Below are positions 1 to 8,460 of a stretch of DNA of 64,000 nucleotides, one piece after another. The stretch lies in contig PHBH01000012.1 of the NCBI GenBank assembly GCA_002840535.1, positions 46,650 through 110,649 of the forward strand. Direction: 5' to 3'. The first letter of the stretch is position 1, and every line of letters begins with the position of its first letter. This DNA is from Deltaproteobacteria bacterium HGW-Deltaproteobacteria-15 (GTDB lineage Bacteria; Desulfobacterota; DSM-4660; Desulfatiglandales; HGW-15). Made by a program: the position numbers and the translations under genes. The notes under the pieces were generated by a model, which did no database searches, was not told the DNA's origin, and saw only the letters and a program-made list of their open reading frames with translations.

Positions 1-1878
1 CCCGTCATCCGGGTCGCATTCCACGGCGACCCTTGCCGTATCCCCGGCCGAGGAAATCCCGAAGGCGTGGCTCGCCAGTCCCACGCCGCGCCTGATCGGA
101 CCTTTCTTAACGGAGGCCGCATCCTTCTTGGCACGTTCGTAATGAGGCCGGATCGCATCGCAGAGCTCCGGAAACGGCCACTGCACCACCACCCGGCCGG
201 TGGATTTGCTCTGGCCGGGTTGAAGCGAATTCATTTTGCGGAACTCCAGGGGATCGATTCCCATTTTCTCCGCCAGCATGTCCATGGCCGATTCCAGTGC
301 AAAGGTCACCTGCGGAGGGCCGGCCCCGCGTGCCGCTCCCCCGAATGCGTTGTTGGTGTACACCAGCCTCCCAAGGGCGCCGATGTTGGGGATGTTGTAT
401 GAGCCGGACAGCATCTGCAGCGCCCGGATGATCACGACAATGCCGAGGATCTGGTATGCGCCGTTTTCCACGATGAAATCGTTCATGTAACCGGTCAGTT
501 TGCCGTCTTTATCGGCTCCCAGCCTGACCTTCATGGCGAAGGGGTGACGCTTTGGGGTCAGGAGCATGGACTCCGACAGACTGGGAATATAGCGCACGGG
601 ACGTTTGAAATGAAGGGCGGCCGCAGCCGCTATCGCCTCCGAGGTGATGGCCGTTTTGATGCCGAACTGGCCGCCGGAGAAAGCCTCCTCATAGCGGAGG
701 TTTTCCCAGCCCAGGGCCTCCTGAAGCATCCCCATGTGCCTGTGGATGTCGATGCTGCGCCCTATGACCACGAGCTGGGCCTCTTCGCCTTCCCCTTCGA
801 GAAAGGCCGCACAAGCCTCCGGCTCCAGGGGCGACTGGTGATTCAACTGCGTCGTGAACTGTGCCTCCACCACGGCGGACGACCGGGCCAGCGCCATTTC
901 CGCATCTCCCTTGATCTGCGGCTGCCTGTAGCAGAGGTTGGGCCATTTGGAATGGATCTGGACAGCCCCTTCGGCCATGGCTTCGGCAGGGGTTTTCAGG
1001 ACCGGAAGGGGATCGTATTCCACCTTGACAGCCGCAGCGGCGGCCTGTGCCTGGTCTCTCGTTCCAGCCGCAACCACCGCGATCGGATCGCCCAAGGTTC
1101 TGACCCTGTCTTCGCAAAGAACCGGCTGGTCGTCGAATATCATTTTCAGCCGGTTAGTCCCCTTGATGTCCCTGGCAGTCATCACTCCGATCACGCCTTT
1201 CATGTTTTCGGCAGCCGCAGTGTCGATCGAACGGATCATGGCATGGGGCTCCGTGCTTCGCACCACAGCGATTTCGACCGCGCCCTGGAGCTTGATGTCC
1301 GCAGTGAACTCTGCCAATCCGCACGCCTTGAGCATGGCGGATGGACGCGGGTGAGAGACCCCGATCATCCCGGCAGCCGGGCCGGGCAGGACCTGCCCGG
1401 GAGTAAGTTCCCCGCGCAGAAAACGGCCGGCGAGCTTGACCGCTTCGATGATCTTCACGTACCCCGTGCAGCGACAAAGATTTCGAGCCAGGGCTTTTTT
1501 GATCTCAGACGTGTCCGGGGCGGGATTCCGGTCCAGCAGGGCCTTGGCTGCCATGATCATTCCCGGCGTGCAGTATCCGCACTGCACGGCTCCGGACAAC
1601 ACAAATGCCTCCTGAATCAAATGAGGGTTTTCCGGTGTGCCGAGCCCTTCAACGGAAATCACCTCCGCCCCCTCCAGGTCGATCACCTTGGTGAGACAGG
1701 AGCGTACCGCCTTTCCATTGACAATGACGGTGCACGCGCCGCATTGACCTTTCCGGTCGCACGACTGCTTCGCGCCGGTAAGATGAAGGTCCTCCCTCAG
1801 GAGATCGAGCAGGACCCTCTTTGAATCCACCACGAACTGTCTCGTCGCTCCATTGACGATCAGATTCACTTTTTTCAT
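1..1878 (-). CDS. Fused molybdenum aldehyde oxidoreductase, xanthine dehydrogenase family (C-terminus off the left edge)
   Basis: The minus-strand frame opens at ATG 1878 and stays open to base 1, giving 626 codons with no stop. Residues 1-80 form a plant-type [2Fe-2S] domain with Cys 40, 46, 49 and 61. Residues 85-160 form the second [2Fe-2S] domain, with CGYCTPGM (Cys 100 and 103) and CRCTGY (Cys 135 and 137). From about residue 185 the chain is a molybdenum-cofactor subunit, with GGQFGIK and an NNAFGGAARGAGPPQ loop matching the substrate-pocket region of the family. Iron-sulfur and Mo domains in one chain without an FAD subunit is the layout of Desulfovibrio aldehyde oxidoreductase (Mop), so aldehyde oxidation is inferred. 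The catalytic Glu near the C-terminus lies outside the window and cannot be checked. An AAGGAGAC ribosome-binding site precedes the ATG. Confidence 0.9.
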   Translation of the reverse strand, partial: MKKVNLIVNGATRQFVVDSKRVLLDLLREDLHLTGAKQSCDRKGQCGACTVIVNGKAVRSCLTKVIDLEGAEVISVEGLGTPENPHLIQEAFVLSGAVQCGYCTPGMIMAAKALLDRNPAPDTSEIKKALARNLCRCTGYVKIIEAVKLAGRFLRGELTPGQVLPGPAAGMIGVSHPRPSAMLKACGLAEFTADIKLQGAVEIAVVRSTEPHAMIRSIDTAAAENMKGVIGVMTARDIKGTNRLKMIFDDQPVLCEDRVRTLGDPIAVVAAGTRDQAQAAAAAVKVEYDPLPVLKTPAEAMAEGAVQIHSKWPNLCYRQPQIKGDAEMALARSSAVVEAQFTTQLNHQSPLEPEACAAFLEGEGEEAQLVVIGRSIDIHRHMGMLQEALGWENLRYEEAFSGGQFGIKTAITSEAIAAAAALHFKRPVRYIPSLSESMLLTPKRHPFAMKVRLGADKDGKLTGYMNDFIVENGAYQILGIVVIIRALQMLSGSYNIPNIGALGRLVYTNNAFGGAARGAGPPQVTFALESAMDMLAEKMGIDPLEFRKMNSLQPGQSKSTGRVVVQWPFPELCDAIRPHYERAKKDAASVKKGPIRRGVGLASHAFGISSAGDTARVAVECDPDDG

Positions 1879-2096
1879 GACAGTCTCCTTGGAGTATTTG
1901 CATTGGCCACGGCCGCAATGATACAAACGGCATTTATATCTAAATATATCTAACGTGATGTAAGCCATGCCTCCGAAAGTTGTCAAGCTCCCAGTTGCCT
2001 GCGCCGTCCGGAGCGCTTAGGGTCGCTGAATGGATGAAACCTGTCCCGGAGGGGCAGAGGTAAGATCACCAAAGCCGGGCTTCATCAGCACGGCGG

Positions 2097-3641
2097 TTAT
2101 CCGACATAACGTCTCCGGGGCAGCCCTTTCACATTCGGCAGGCAGAAGGAGAATTCGCTTTCGGTGCTGCATGCCGTACAAAAATACCTCACGACGACGG
2201 ACCTGCACTTCACTGAGTCCCGGATGTCGGATTCGAGATTGAGTCGGCCCCCGCACGAACACGCACAAGGGGCCACGAGTATGCAGGTGATTCCTGCTAT
2301 GTCCTCTTCGATAATGTTAAATGCGCCAAGTCCGAGCTCTTTCCATTCTTCCAAAAGCTCCGTGTAAAACCTCCGGGTCCTGAGGCTTCGCTCCCTCGCA
2401 AGGGACCTGCCTGTCTCCGTCTTCAGCGTATCCGGAGCATGATAGGCGTAAGTAAGCTCGATACTGGTCTTGATGATCACGTCCTCGTCAAGGAACTGCC
2501 GGCGTAGGGCCTTTTTTGCGATGAACTGGACGACTCCCATATTTCCCAGTTTATCCAGACAATCCGCATCGTACACCACTCGACCGATGTCACTGGTTGC
2601 CTCCCCCTCCAGAAACGTGGAAAGGATGGCTTCGCTGATTATCGGGGTCCATCTCTCATAGATAGTGCCTGTAAGGATCTTTTCCGCGAAGAGGACGGCA
2701 TTTTGCTCTTCCGGGATGTCGCCCTCGTGATAGCTCCCCTGGGCAAACTTTCCGGTATCATGCAAAAGGCCTGCGAGGAGCGCGGGCGTTTCTTCCAGTC
2801 CCTCCGCTCTCGCGATGTGGCGGGCGATGCGGCCGACCCTGGAACTGTGGGCCCAAAGGCTGGAAAACGGCTCTTCGACGGACCCATCCTGGTAGGCGGT
2901 CTCCTGCTCGATCAGTGTCCGGTGAATCTCCCGCAGAACCTCCGGAGCGACGGAAGGGAACGCGGCAGAGACGGATTCTTCTTTCCGGAGCCGCAGTGCC
3001 TGCGTATTTCCAGGCACGTGTTCCTCTTCCCCGTGTCTGAGACATCGATGATAGTCCTCTATCGTGTTGATATTTGCAAAGGCGTAATCGATCGTGTCTG
3101 CAAAACCCTTCCTCTCGAACCAGGCGGTGTCCAGCCGAAGGGTTTTGCAGGATCGCGTGAGCAATTCAATCTTGAAGAGATCGACTTCGAGGTTTTTCCG
3201 CATCGCGGGCAGGCACCTTTTGCTGTAAAACGCATGCAGAAATTCCGGCCTCCCTCCCGGACACGGAACCACGATTTCAAATAAACGGAGCTCGAGAAAC
3301 TGGGAGCGGATGACCTCCCCGTTCAGGAAGGGCATGTCCGCCGCGCACACGAAGGCCGATTCATGCCTTATTTTTCGGAGCCCGCTGTAAATGCCCATCA
3401 GGGGACCGCAGTTTTTTCGCTCGTCGGCAACAAGAGGAAGCATGAGGAATCGGTACTTCTCCGGCGTGTTGGTAACCACAAGAACTTCTTCGAACAGGGA
3501 AACGGCCACATTCGCTGTCCGTTCGATGATAGACCTCTTGTTGATTTCCAGAAGCGGCTTGTCCGGCGTCAACCTCTTGCCTTTTCCTCCGGCCAGAATC
3601 AGGCAGGAGGTTGCTATTTTCTTCGGTTTGGCCCCGGTCAT
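2097..3641 (-). CDS. mobA: Molybdenum cofactor guanylyltransferase fused to an HD phosphohydrolase domain
   Basis: The N-terminal ~190 residues are MobA-like: the nucleotide-binding loop LILAGGKGKRL near the start, CGPLMGIYSGL, and the metal-binding AADMPFL. MobA attaches GMP to molybdopterin to make the bis-MGD used by the DMSO-reductase-family enzymes nearby. From about residue 240 there is an HD domain with HSSRVGRIARH, LLHDTGKF and YDADCLDKL, typical of metal-dependent phosphohydrolases. The tail has CSCGG and CTAC, possibly a zinc ribbon. I chose ATG 3641 because GGAGAA lies about 9 nt upstream and MobA proteins start close to LAGG. An ATG at 3704 would add 21 residues but lacks a ribosome-binding site. 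What the HD domain acts on is unknown. Confidence 0.85.
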   Translation of the reverse strand: MTGAKPKKIATSCLILAGGKGKRLTPDKPLLEINKRSIIERTANVAVSLFEEVLVVTNTPEKYRFLMLPLVADERKNCGPLMGIYSGLRKIRHESAFVCAADMPFLNGEVIRSQFLELRLFEIVVPCPGGRPEFLHAFYSKRCLPAMRKNLEVDLFKIELLTRSCKTLRLDTAWFERKGFADTIDYAFANINTIEDYHRCLRHGEEEHVPGNTQALRLRKEESVSAAFPSVAPEVLREIHRTLIEQETAYQDGSVEEPFSSLWAHSSRVGRIARHIARAEGLEETPALLAGLLHDTGKFAQGSYHEGDIPEEQNAVLFAEKILTGTIYERWTPIISEAILSTFLEGEATSDIGRVVYDADCLDKLGNMGVVQFIAKKALRRQFLDEDVIIKTSIELTYAYHAPDTLKTETGRSLARERSLRTRRFYTELLEEWKELGLGAFNIIEEDIAGITCILVAPCACSCGGRLNLESDIRDSVKCRSVVVRYFCTACSTESEFSFCLPNVKGLPRRRYVG

Positions 3642-4042
3642 ATACAATTCTTCTCCAAATGTCCCCACAAGGGGACTTTCGTCAGCAGATTGAAATTCAT
3701 CCATCGATTATGCCAAACCAACAAGGATAAGCATAGAGTCTCTTGCCGTATATCCTGTTCGCCGGCCGGTTGTCTGCATGCCGGCGAATAGGATTTATGC
3801 CTAACGTGATAGAGTCTGTTCTTGGATATGCTTGCAAGAGAAATATCGGAGATAACAGGTTAGATCCAGAACGGACCGCTCATCCTCCGAAGGGGATTAT
3901 AGCATCCATCATGCCTCTACGTCACTGGATGAAGATTGAGGAATGCGCACCAGCCCACAGGAAATGGTCTCAGCCTGGACATGTTCGAAGTGCGACGGCA
4001 GGCACTGGAACTTCGGAAGCGTGAAATCCTGACGCCCCTGCT
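3642..4042. other. Intergenic region with a long hairpin, no gene seen
   Basis: About 400 bases with no credible reading frame. It holds the stem-loop listed at 3752-3794 and two copies of ATAGAGTCT, at 3734-3742 and 3810-3818. Nothing tRNA-like was found. The region is the 5' leader of the mobA-HD gene and lies downstream of the small gene ending at 4043. Confidence 0.6.
3752..3794 (-). other. 15-bp stem-loop in the leader of mobA-HD
   Basis: The arms 3752-3766 and 3780-3794 pair at 14 of 15 positions with one G-U wobble, around a 13-nt loop. Flanking GCATA (3731-3735) and TATGC (3796-3800) can close an outer helix, giving a branched fold of about 70 nt. It sits roughly 110 bp upstream of the mobA start and is followed by no T-run on either strand, so it is not an obvious terminator. 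It could be a regulatory leader RNA or a palindromic repeat. I could not match it to the Moco RNA consensus by eye. Confidence 0.5.
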
Positions 4043-4231
4043 TCAGTCCATTCTGATGATTTTCACATTTCGATCCGCCCAACCAGGCGGCAGGTAAACC
4101 CTCCCACTTGCACCGCTCCGCTTAACCTTCTTTTCGATCATTTCTTCTCCGAAAATCTGGAATTTCACCTTGCCTGGTGGGCGGGTTTCGGCCGGCGCCT
4201 TTTTCTTTTCACTTTTCCGTGGCGTCGACAT
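4043..4231 (-). CDS. Small DUF2080-like protein
   Basis: A 62-residue basic protein. Residues 1-22 are Lys/Pro rich and probably disordered. The second half, KKVKRSGASGRVYLPPGW followed by VKIIRMD, resembles the short DUF2080 family, which has a swapped-hairpin AbrB look and is often labelled transposon-encoded in archaea. It starts 18 bp after the stop of the molybdopterin oxidoreductase on the same strand, so it is probably co-transcribed. A role in DNA binding or in regulating that operon is possible but unproven. Confidence 0.6.
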   Translation of the reverse strand: MSTPRKSEKKKAPAETRPPGKVKFQIFGEEMIEKKVKRSGASGRVYLPPGWADRNVKIIRMD

Positions 4232-4249
4232 TTCAATTCGTGCCCAGAG

Positions 4250-6304
4250 TCAATTAGCCAGTTTTACGATCCGGCAGGCGACACTGTTCATGGTGATATA
4301 GCCTGAGACATTGTCCAGCAATTTGGCGTCCAGGAGGATATTACAGTTCGCTTCCGCCCAACCGTGGGGGACCGACACCACACCCGGCTTGATGTCCTGG
4401 GTGACATTCGCCATGATCTTTATCGAGCCGCGGGGAGTTTCCACAGCGATCATTTCACCGTGCACGATCCCGTATTTCGCGGCAGTGGCGGGGTGGATCT
4501 CGGCTTCCGCGTTCGGTCTTCTCGCCCTCAAAGCCGGCACATCACGCATCTGCGCATCGATGTACTCCACCTGCCTGCAGCCGGTGAGCAGGATCTCCGG
4601 GTACTGCTTGACGATTTCAGGATTGGCAACCGGGCTCTGCTGCGGCTCGACGTGTCCGGGGATACCAGGGAACCCCAGCTCTTCCATTCTTGCCGAAAAC
4701 AACTCTATTTTCCCGCTTGCGGTTGGAAAAGGCCTTTTTTCATAGAGTTTGTACTCTTTCTTGCCGAAATAGACGCCCTCCGGATGCTCCATCAGCTGCT
4801 TGACGGTCACTCCGCTTGTGGAGAAAAAATGTTCCGCGACTTCTTCATCGCTGTTCCAGGGGAAATGCTCCGCATAGCCCATCTTGCGGCCCAGTTCGGA
4901 CCAGATCATCCAGATGGGCTTGCTCTCATAGAGGGGTTCGACCACCTTCTTGCGCAGCATGATGTAGGGCTCGGCGTACGAAATGCCGTAAGGAAAACCG
5001 CCTATGCCCGTCTCTTCCAAAAAGGTGCAGGCCGGCAGCACGTAATGGGCGAGCTGTCCTGTTTCGGTCATGTTGGGATCTATATTCACAAACAGCTCCA
5101 GATTCTTTATCCCCTCCAGGAACAGCTTGGTATCGGGAAAGGTAAGAGCCGGGTTGCTGCCGGACGATATGAAACCCTTGATCGGGTAAGGCTTCTCCGA
5201 TTTCATCGCCTCGGTCATCATCGATGCGGAGCCATAGGGAGGAGGATTCTTGCCGAACTGGTGGAATATGGGAAACTCGTCGTACCCAAGGGAGTGTTCC
5301 TTAATGGGCAGGCGCAGGTCAGCCAGACGGACCATAGGACAGCTCACCCATCCGCCCGGCACTTCAACATTTCCGGTGATGGCCATCAGGATCGAATAGG
5401 CCCGGTTTGTCTGGAGGCCGTTGGTGAACTGGTTCATGTGGCCCACGCCTTCGAGGATGCAGGCGGGTTTCGTGGTTGCAAAGATGCGCGCCACACGCCT
5501 TATTTCCGAGGCCGGTACGCTGCTGATCGTCTCGGCCTTTTCAACCGTATACTCCTTGACATGCTCCATCAGCCTGTCAAAACCTGTGGTGTGCTTAGCC
5601 ACAAACTCTTTGTCCCAGAGACCTTCCTCGATGATGACATTCATCATGGCCAGGGCTATGGCGCCGTCGGTACCGGGACGGGGCTGCAGATAGATCCCCA
5701 ACTTGGATATGGGGGTACGACGGGGGTCGATCGTTATAAGCTTTGCCCCGGCCTGGACCCTCTCCCGAACGATTCTACCTACGGGCCAGTAGCTTTCGTC
5801 GGGATTGCGGCCCCACAGGATGATGCAGTTGGCGTTCGCCGGTTCTTCCACGGGATAGCGGCCAAAGGTGATCTGTCGCGCAAGGATACGGGTTCGGAAA
5901 CAGATGCCTTCCGGATTGAAGAAATTGGGAGTGCCGAAGGCCCCCCGAAATCGCTGGTTAAAGGCCGCCATCTCGAAATGCTCCACGCCCACCGAACCGG
6001 TCCAGGTCGCCAGGGTGTGGGCTCCGTACTTATCCTTCAGCTCCTGCAATTTGGCTCCTATCTCGCCCAAGGCATCGTCCCAGGATATTCTCTGAAACCG
6101 TCCGTTGACCTTCTTCATGGGGTATTTCAGGCGCGCGGGCGAATAAAGCAGGTCCGGGAGCCGCTCGCCTTTAGGGCAGAGCTTGCCCTTGTTCAGCCAG
6201 TGCTCCGGGATGCCTTCCACTTTCATCAGCTTGCCGTCTTCAACATAGGCATTCACGCCGCAGCAGTTAATGCATAAACCACAGTCCGTCTTGATTATCT
6301 CCAT
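4250..6304 (-). CDS. Cytoplasmic molybdopterin oxidoreductase (DMSO reductase family)
   Basis: 684 residues. The N-terminus has no signal peptide and goes straight into the [4Fe-4S] motif CGLCINCC...CPKG. The Mo/W-bis-MGD domains follow, with WDDALGEI, NPDESYWP, IDPRRT and a C-terminal dinucleotide-binding domain containing EIHPATAAKYGI and HGWAEAN. The residue at the metal-ligand position appears to be the Cys in EGICFRTR. The substrate cannot be read from sequence: soluble members of this clade include formate dehydrogenases, thiosulfate/polysulfide-type reductases and acetylene-hydratase-like enzymes. A GGAGG ribosome-binding site precedes the ATG. The 263-residue protein upstream and the small protein downstream are on the same strand and probably form one operon with it. 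Confidence 0.85.
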   Translation of the reverse strand: MEIIKTDCGLCINCCGVNAYVEDGKLMKVEGIPEHWLNKGKLCPKGERLPDLLYSPARLKYPMKKVNGRFQRISWDDALGEIGAKLQELKDKYGAHTLATWTGSVGVEHFEMAAFNQRFRGAFGTPNFFNPEGICFRTRILARQITFGRYPVEEPANANCIILWGRNPDESYWPVGRIVRERVQAGAKLITIDPRRTPISKLGIYLQPRPGTDGAIALAMMNVIIEEGLWDKEFVAKHTTGFDRLMEHVKEYTVEKAETISSVPASEIRRVARIFATTKPACILEGVGHMNQFTNGLQTNRAYSILMAITGNVEVPGGWVSCPMVRLADLRLPIKEHSLGYDEFPIFHQFGKNPPPYGSASMMTEAMKSEKPYPIKGFISSGSNPALTFPDTKLFLEGIKNLELFVNIDPNMTETGQLAHYVLPACTFLEETGIGGFPYGISYAEPYIMLRKKVVEPLYESKPIWMIWSELGRKMGYAEHFPWNSDEEVAEHFFSTSGVTVKQLMEHPEGVYFGKKEYKLYEKRPFPTASGKIELFSARMEELGFPGIPGHVEPQQSPVANPEIVKQYPEILLTGCRQVEYIDAQMRDVPALRARRPNAEAEIHPATAAKYGIVHGEMIAVETPRGSIKIMANVTQDIKPGVVSVPHGWAEANCNILLDAKLLDNVSGYITMNSVACRIVKLAN

Positions 6305-6436
6305 TTCCTAACCTCCAAAGTTTTTGATGGAATAATGGAATATTGAATCTTGAAACAGACCTGTTCCGTTAGACCCATTAATTCCAACATTCCAGTCTTC
6401 CATTTTTCCATTCCGGGGCGAAGCCCCCAGGTTCGA

Positions 6437-7228
6437 TCACCCGCGCAGATATTTGCCGACATATTCGGCGTCGACCCTCCCGGACAGCATGAACAGGTGC
6501 AAAGCACGACCAATTTCATTAAAGGTTCTTCGATCGAAAAGACAGAGTCTCGATTGGAAATCTCTTCGCTCATCGATGTTCATGCAGGAAAGTTTCACCG
6601 CGATTTTTTCCGTTCCCGCCATCCCGAGCTCCTTGAGCATGGCGGCCACCCGATTGATCTTATAAGTGCGATGGGCAATTGAATGCAGGTAATCCTCCGT
6701 TATGTAGCCGGACTCCATCAGAAGACGGTAAAGGCATGGCATCAACGGCCCGGGGTTTATTTCGGCCGGGATGCATCCCCGCTTCCCCTCATTGCCCCGA
6801 AAGACGGCCTCCCTTCCCCAGTCGATATACAGGAAGATGCTGTTTGGATGCACCAGGAGCTCATCCGCAGCGGCGAACTCGCAGCAGTCCACATATTTCG
6901 AAGCGCAAAGGAGGGCCAGTTCGTTCATTCTTGCCAGGAAGAGCCAGAAACACTGGGGTCGAGGCGACACGATGTTCCACAACCGCACAATCCAGCGCTC
7001 GATAAACGTCTTATTGATATGAGTATCGCTTGCCTCTTCTTGGAGGCGGTAATTCAGTTCGAACCAGGCGTTGAGCAACGGACCGTCGGCGGATCGGCAA
7101 CCGGGAGCAGGCAGCATGGTTTCACTGATATCGATTGCCTGAACGCCGGGGCGATGCGGCACATTCCGACACCGGGGCGATGTCACCCTTCCCGCGTTCA
7201 AAATCTCCCCTTTCGAATTGCTGTGCAT
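6437..7228 (-). CDS. Unrecognised protein paired with molybdopterin genes (same family as the protein at 17762-18544)
   Basis: 263 residues, soluble, Cys-rich in the middle. I do not recognise the family. A central stretch, LARMNELALLCASKY then CEFAAADELLVHPNS, aligns with LARLHELLLICAANY then CEYAAVGDLMFNP in the protein at 17762-18544. The following GPLMPCLYRLLMESGYI aligns with EPLIPHSYGILKNSRFI, so the two are paralogues. It lies immediately upstream of a molybdopterin oxidoreductase, divergent from fdhD, and size and context suggest an enzyme-specific chaperone. The E(Y/F)xRLF-type signature of TorD/DmsD is not visible, so I do not call it TorD. The function is open. Confidence 0.7.
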   Translation of the reverse strand: MHSNSKGEILNAGRVTSPRCRNVPHRPGVQAIDISETMLPAPGCRSADGPLLNAWFELNYRLQEEASDTHINKTFIERWIVRLWNIVSPRPQCFWLFLARMNELALLCASKYVDCCEFAAADELLVHPNSIFLYIDWGREAVFRGNEGKRGCIPAEINPGPLMPCLYRLLMESGYITEDYLHSIAHRTYKINRVAAMLKELGMAGTEKIAVKLSCMNIDERRDFQSRLCLFDRRTFNEIGRALHLFMLSGRVDAEYVGKYLRG

Positions 7229-7288
7229 CTTGCAGGGGCTCTCCCCATCTTCGGAATCTTCTCAATGACGATCAGTGACGGCATTATA

Positions 7289-7306
7289 TCTATCAGTATG
7301 GACATA
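7289..7306. promoter_or_regulatory. Operator-like site between the helper gene and fdhD
   Basis: TCTATCA-GTAT-GGACATA matches the recurrent motif TATGTCA-N4-TGACATA at 11 of 14 half-site bases. It overlaps a perfect 10-bp palindrome GACATATGTC (7301-7310). It lies in the divergent promoter region between the genes starting at 7228 (minus) and 7354 (plus). Confidence 0.45.
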
Positions 7307-7353
7307 TGTCAACGAAGATATATAATGATTGGGCCGCCGGGAAATGCGACTAA

Positions 7354-8199
7354 ATGTTAAACCCATGGAGGAAGGACGGAACTTTGAAAGCAGGTAGAAG
7401 GAACAGGGGAGACAGCCGACAACAGCCCGAGGAGGCCCTGGTTCAAATTCTGGTCAACGAGGATTTTCTGTCCTCCATTCTGTGCACGCCAATTGACCTG
7501 ACCGAAATGGCCGTAGGCTGGTTATATAATCAGGGGTTCATCGAATCGATCGACGAGGTTGCTTCGGTGGATACGTGTGAACGTAAGAGAAAAATCTATA
7601 TTGATCTCACTACGGAACGATATCGAGAGAGGGAAGAACAGGGGAGGATCAGGACATCGGCCTGCACGGGGGGAGAAATATCCTATTTTCAATTCACCCG
7701 CAGGAAGAACCGGTTGAGAGAAGGCCCACGCGTCACTCTCGGAAGGGTGCAGTCCCTCGTGAAAGAAACCCTTGCCCAAGCGAGGGAATATGAAAGAACA
7801 GGGGGCATCCACTGCGCTTCCCTGGTATCCGTCGGACTCAATCGGATCGTGGCCCAATATGAAGATGTCGGACGGCATAACGCCATCGACAAGGTGGTTG
7901 GCCGCATGTTGCTGAAAGAGCAGGACCCCGAAGACAAAATGCTGTTGACAAGCGGCAGGATTTCGTCCGAGATGGCGCTGAAAGCGGTTCACAGCGGGAT
8001 CACCGTCATTGCCAGCATAACAACCTGTACCGATCTGGCTTTGGAGATCGCGGAAGAGGCGGGGCTTACCGTTATCACACGTGCATTGAAGGCGCCCCGT
8101 GTATTGAGCGGGGCTCAGAGGATCCGTAAACATCTCGAAGACCGGGATCAAGCGTTTTTCGAGCCCTGTAGAACTGAACTCCGGTTTCCACCGGAGTGA
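7354..8199 (+). CDS. fdhD: Formate dehydrogenase accessory sulfurtransferase FdhD
   Basis: 281 residues. FdhD passes sulfur from the IscS desulfurase to the Mo/W-bis-MGD of formate dehydrogenase, which is needed for activity. Family motifs seen are TSACTGG in the sulfur-loop region, DVGRHNAIDKVVG and TSGRISSEMALKA. Only one Cys is present in the loop where the E. coli protein has two, so transfer probably uses this single residue. The ATG at 7354 has no ribosome-binding site, whereas a TTG at 7384 follows GGAGGAAGGA and could be the true start. It probably serves the Sec-type FdhA at 19-22 kb and perhaps the other bis-MGD enzymes here. Confidence 0.92.
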   Translation: MLNPWRKDGTLKAGRRNRGDSRQQPEEALVQILVNEDFLSSILCTPIDLTEMAVGWLYNQGFIESIDEVASVDTCERKRKIYIDLTTERYREREEQGRIRTSACTGGEISYFQFTRRKNRLREGPRVTLGRVQSLVKETLAQAREYERTGGIHCASLVSVGLNRIVAQYEDVGRHNAIDKVVGRMLLKEQDPEDKMLLTSGRISSEMALKAVHSGITVIASITTCTDLALEIAEEAGLTVITRALKAPRVLSGAQRIRKHLEDRDQAFFEPCRTELRFPPE

Positions 8200-8244
8200 C
8201 GATGCTCTTGACCGGCAAATTCTTCAACTAAAAGGAGAGCCTGA

Positions 8245-8460
8245 TTACCCGCCGAAATCCGGGTGGATGAATTCCACCCGGTCGTTTTGAGAAACATGGG
8301 TGGTGCTGTACTGCCGGGCATAAATATACCGGCCGTTGTGCTCGACGATGAGCCCCGGTTCCGCTTCGTGAAAATACTCGATCAGAAATGCAAGCGTTGC
8401 CCCTTCGGGAACATCCTCGGTCATCCCGTTGACTGTGATCTGGATGGTACGTCCCGCCAT
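8245..8460 (-). CDS. ThiS/MoaD-type sulfur carrier protein
   Basis: 71 residues with a ubiquitin-like fold pattern, starting TIQITVNGMTEDVPEG and ending DFGG. The terminal Gly-Gly is the site adenylated and then thiocarboxylated in this family. Its ATG abuts the stop of the ThiF/MoeB-like gene, so the two are translationally coupled and act as carrier and activating enzyme. In this setting it most likely supplies sulfur for molybdopterin synthesis (MoaD role), but a thiamine or other sulfur pathway cannot be excluded. Confidence 0.85.
   Translation of the reverse strand: MAGRTIQITVNGMTEDVPEGATLAFLIEYFHEAEPGLIVEHNGRYIYARQYSTTHVSQNDRVEFIHPDFGG

Noticed and set aside
544..1824. A 426-codon plus-strand frame
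   Set aside because: It lies entirely antisense to the aldehyde oxidoreductase, whose reading frame has clear family motifs. The plus-strand product has none.
3705..4042. A tRNA or tRNA-like gene
   Set aside because: The hairpin there lacks the cloverleaf arms and a T-loop; no tRNA was found in the window.
4364..6277. A 637-codon plus-strand frame
   Set aside because: Antisense to the molybdopterin oxidoreductase at 4250-6304; long only because of the high GC content.
6437..7228. Assignment to the TorD/DmsD chaperone family
   Set aside because: Size and context fit, but the sequence signatures of TorD are not visible; the resemblance to the protein at 17762-18544 is stronger evidence for a separate family.
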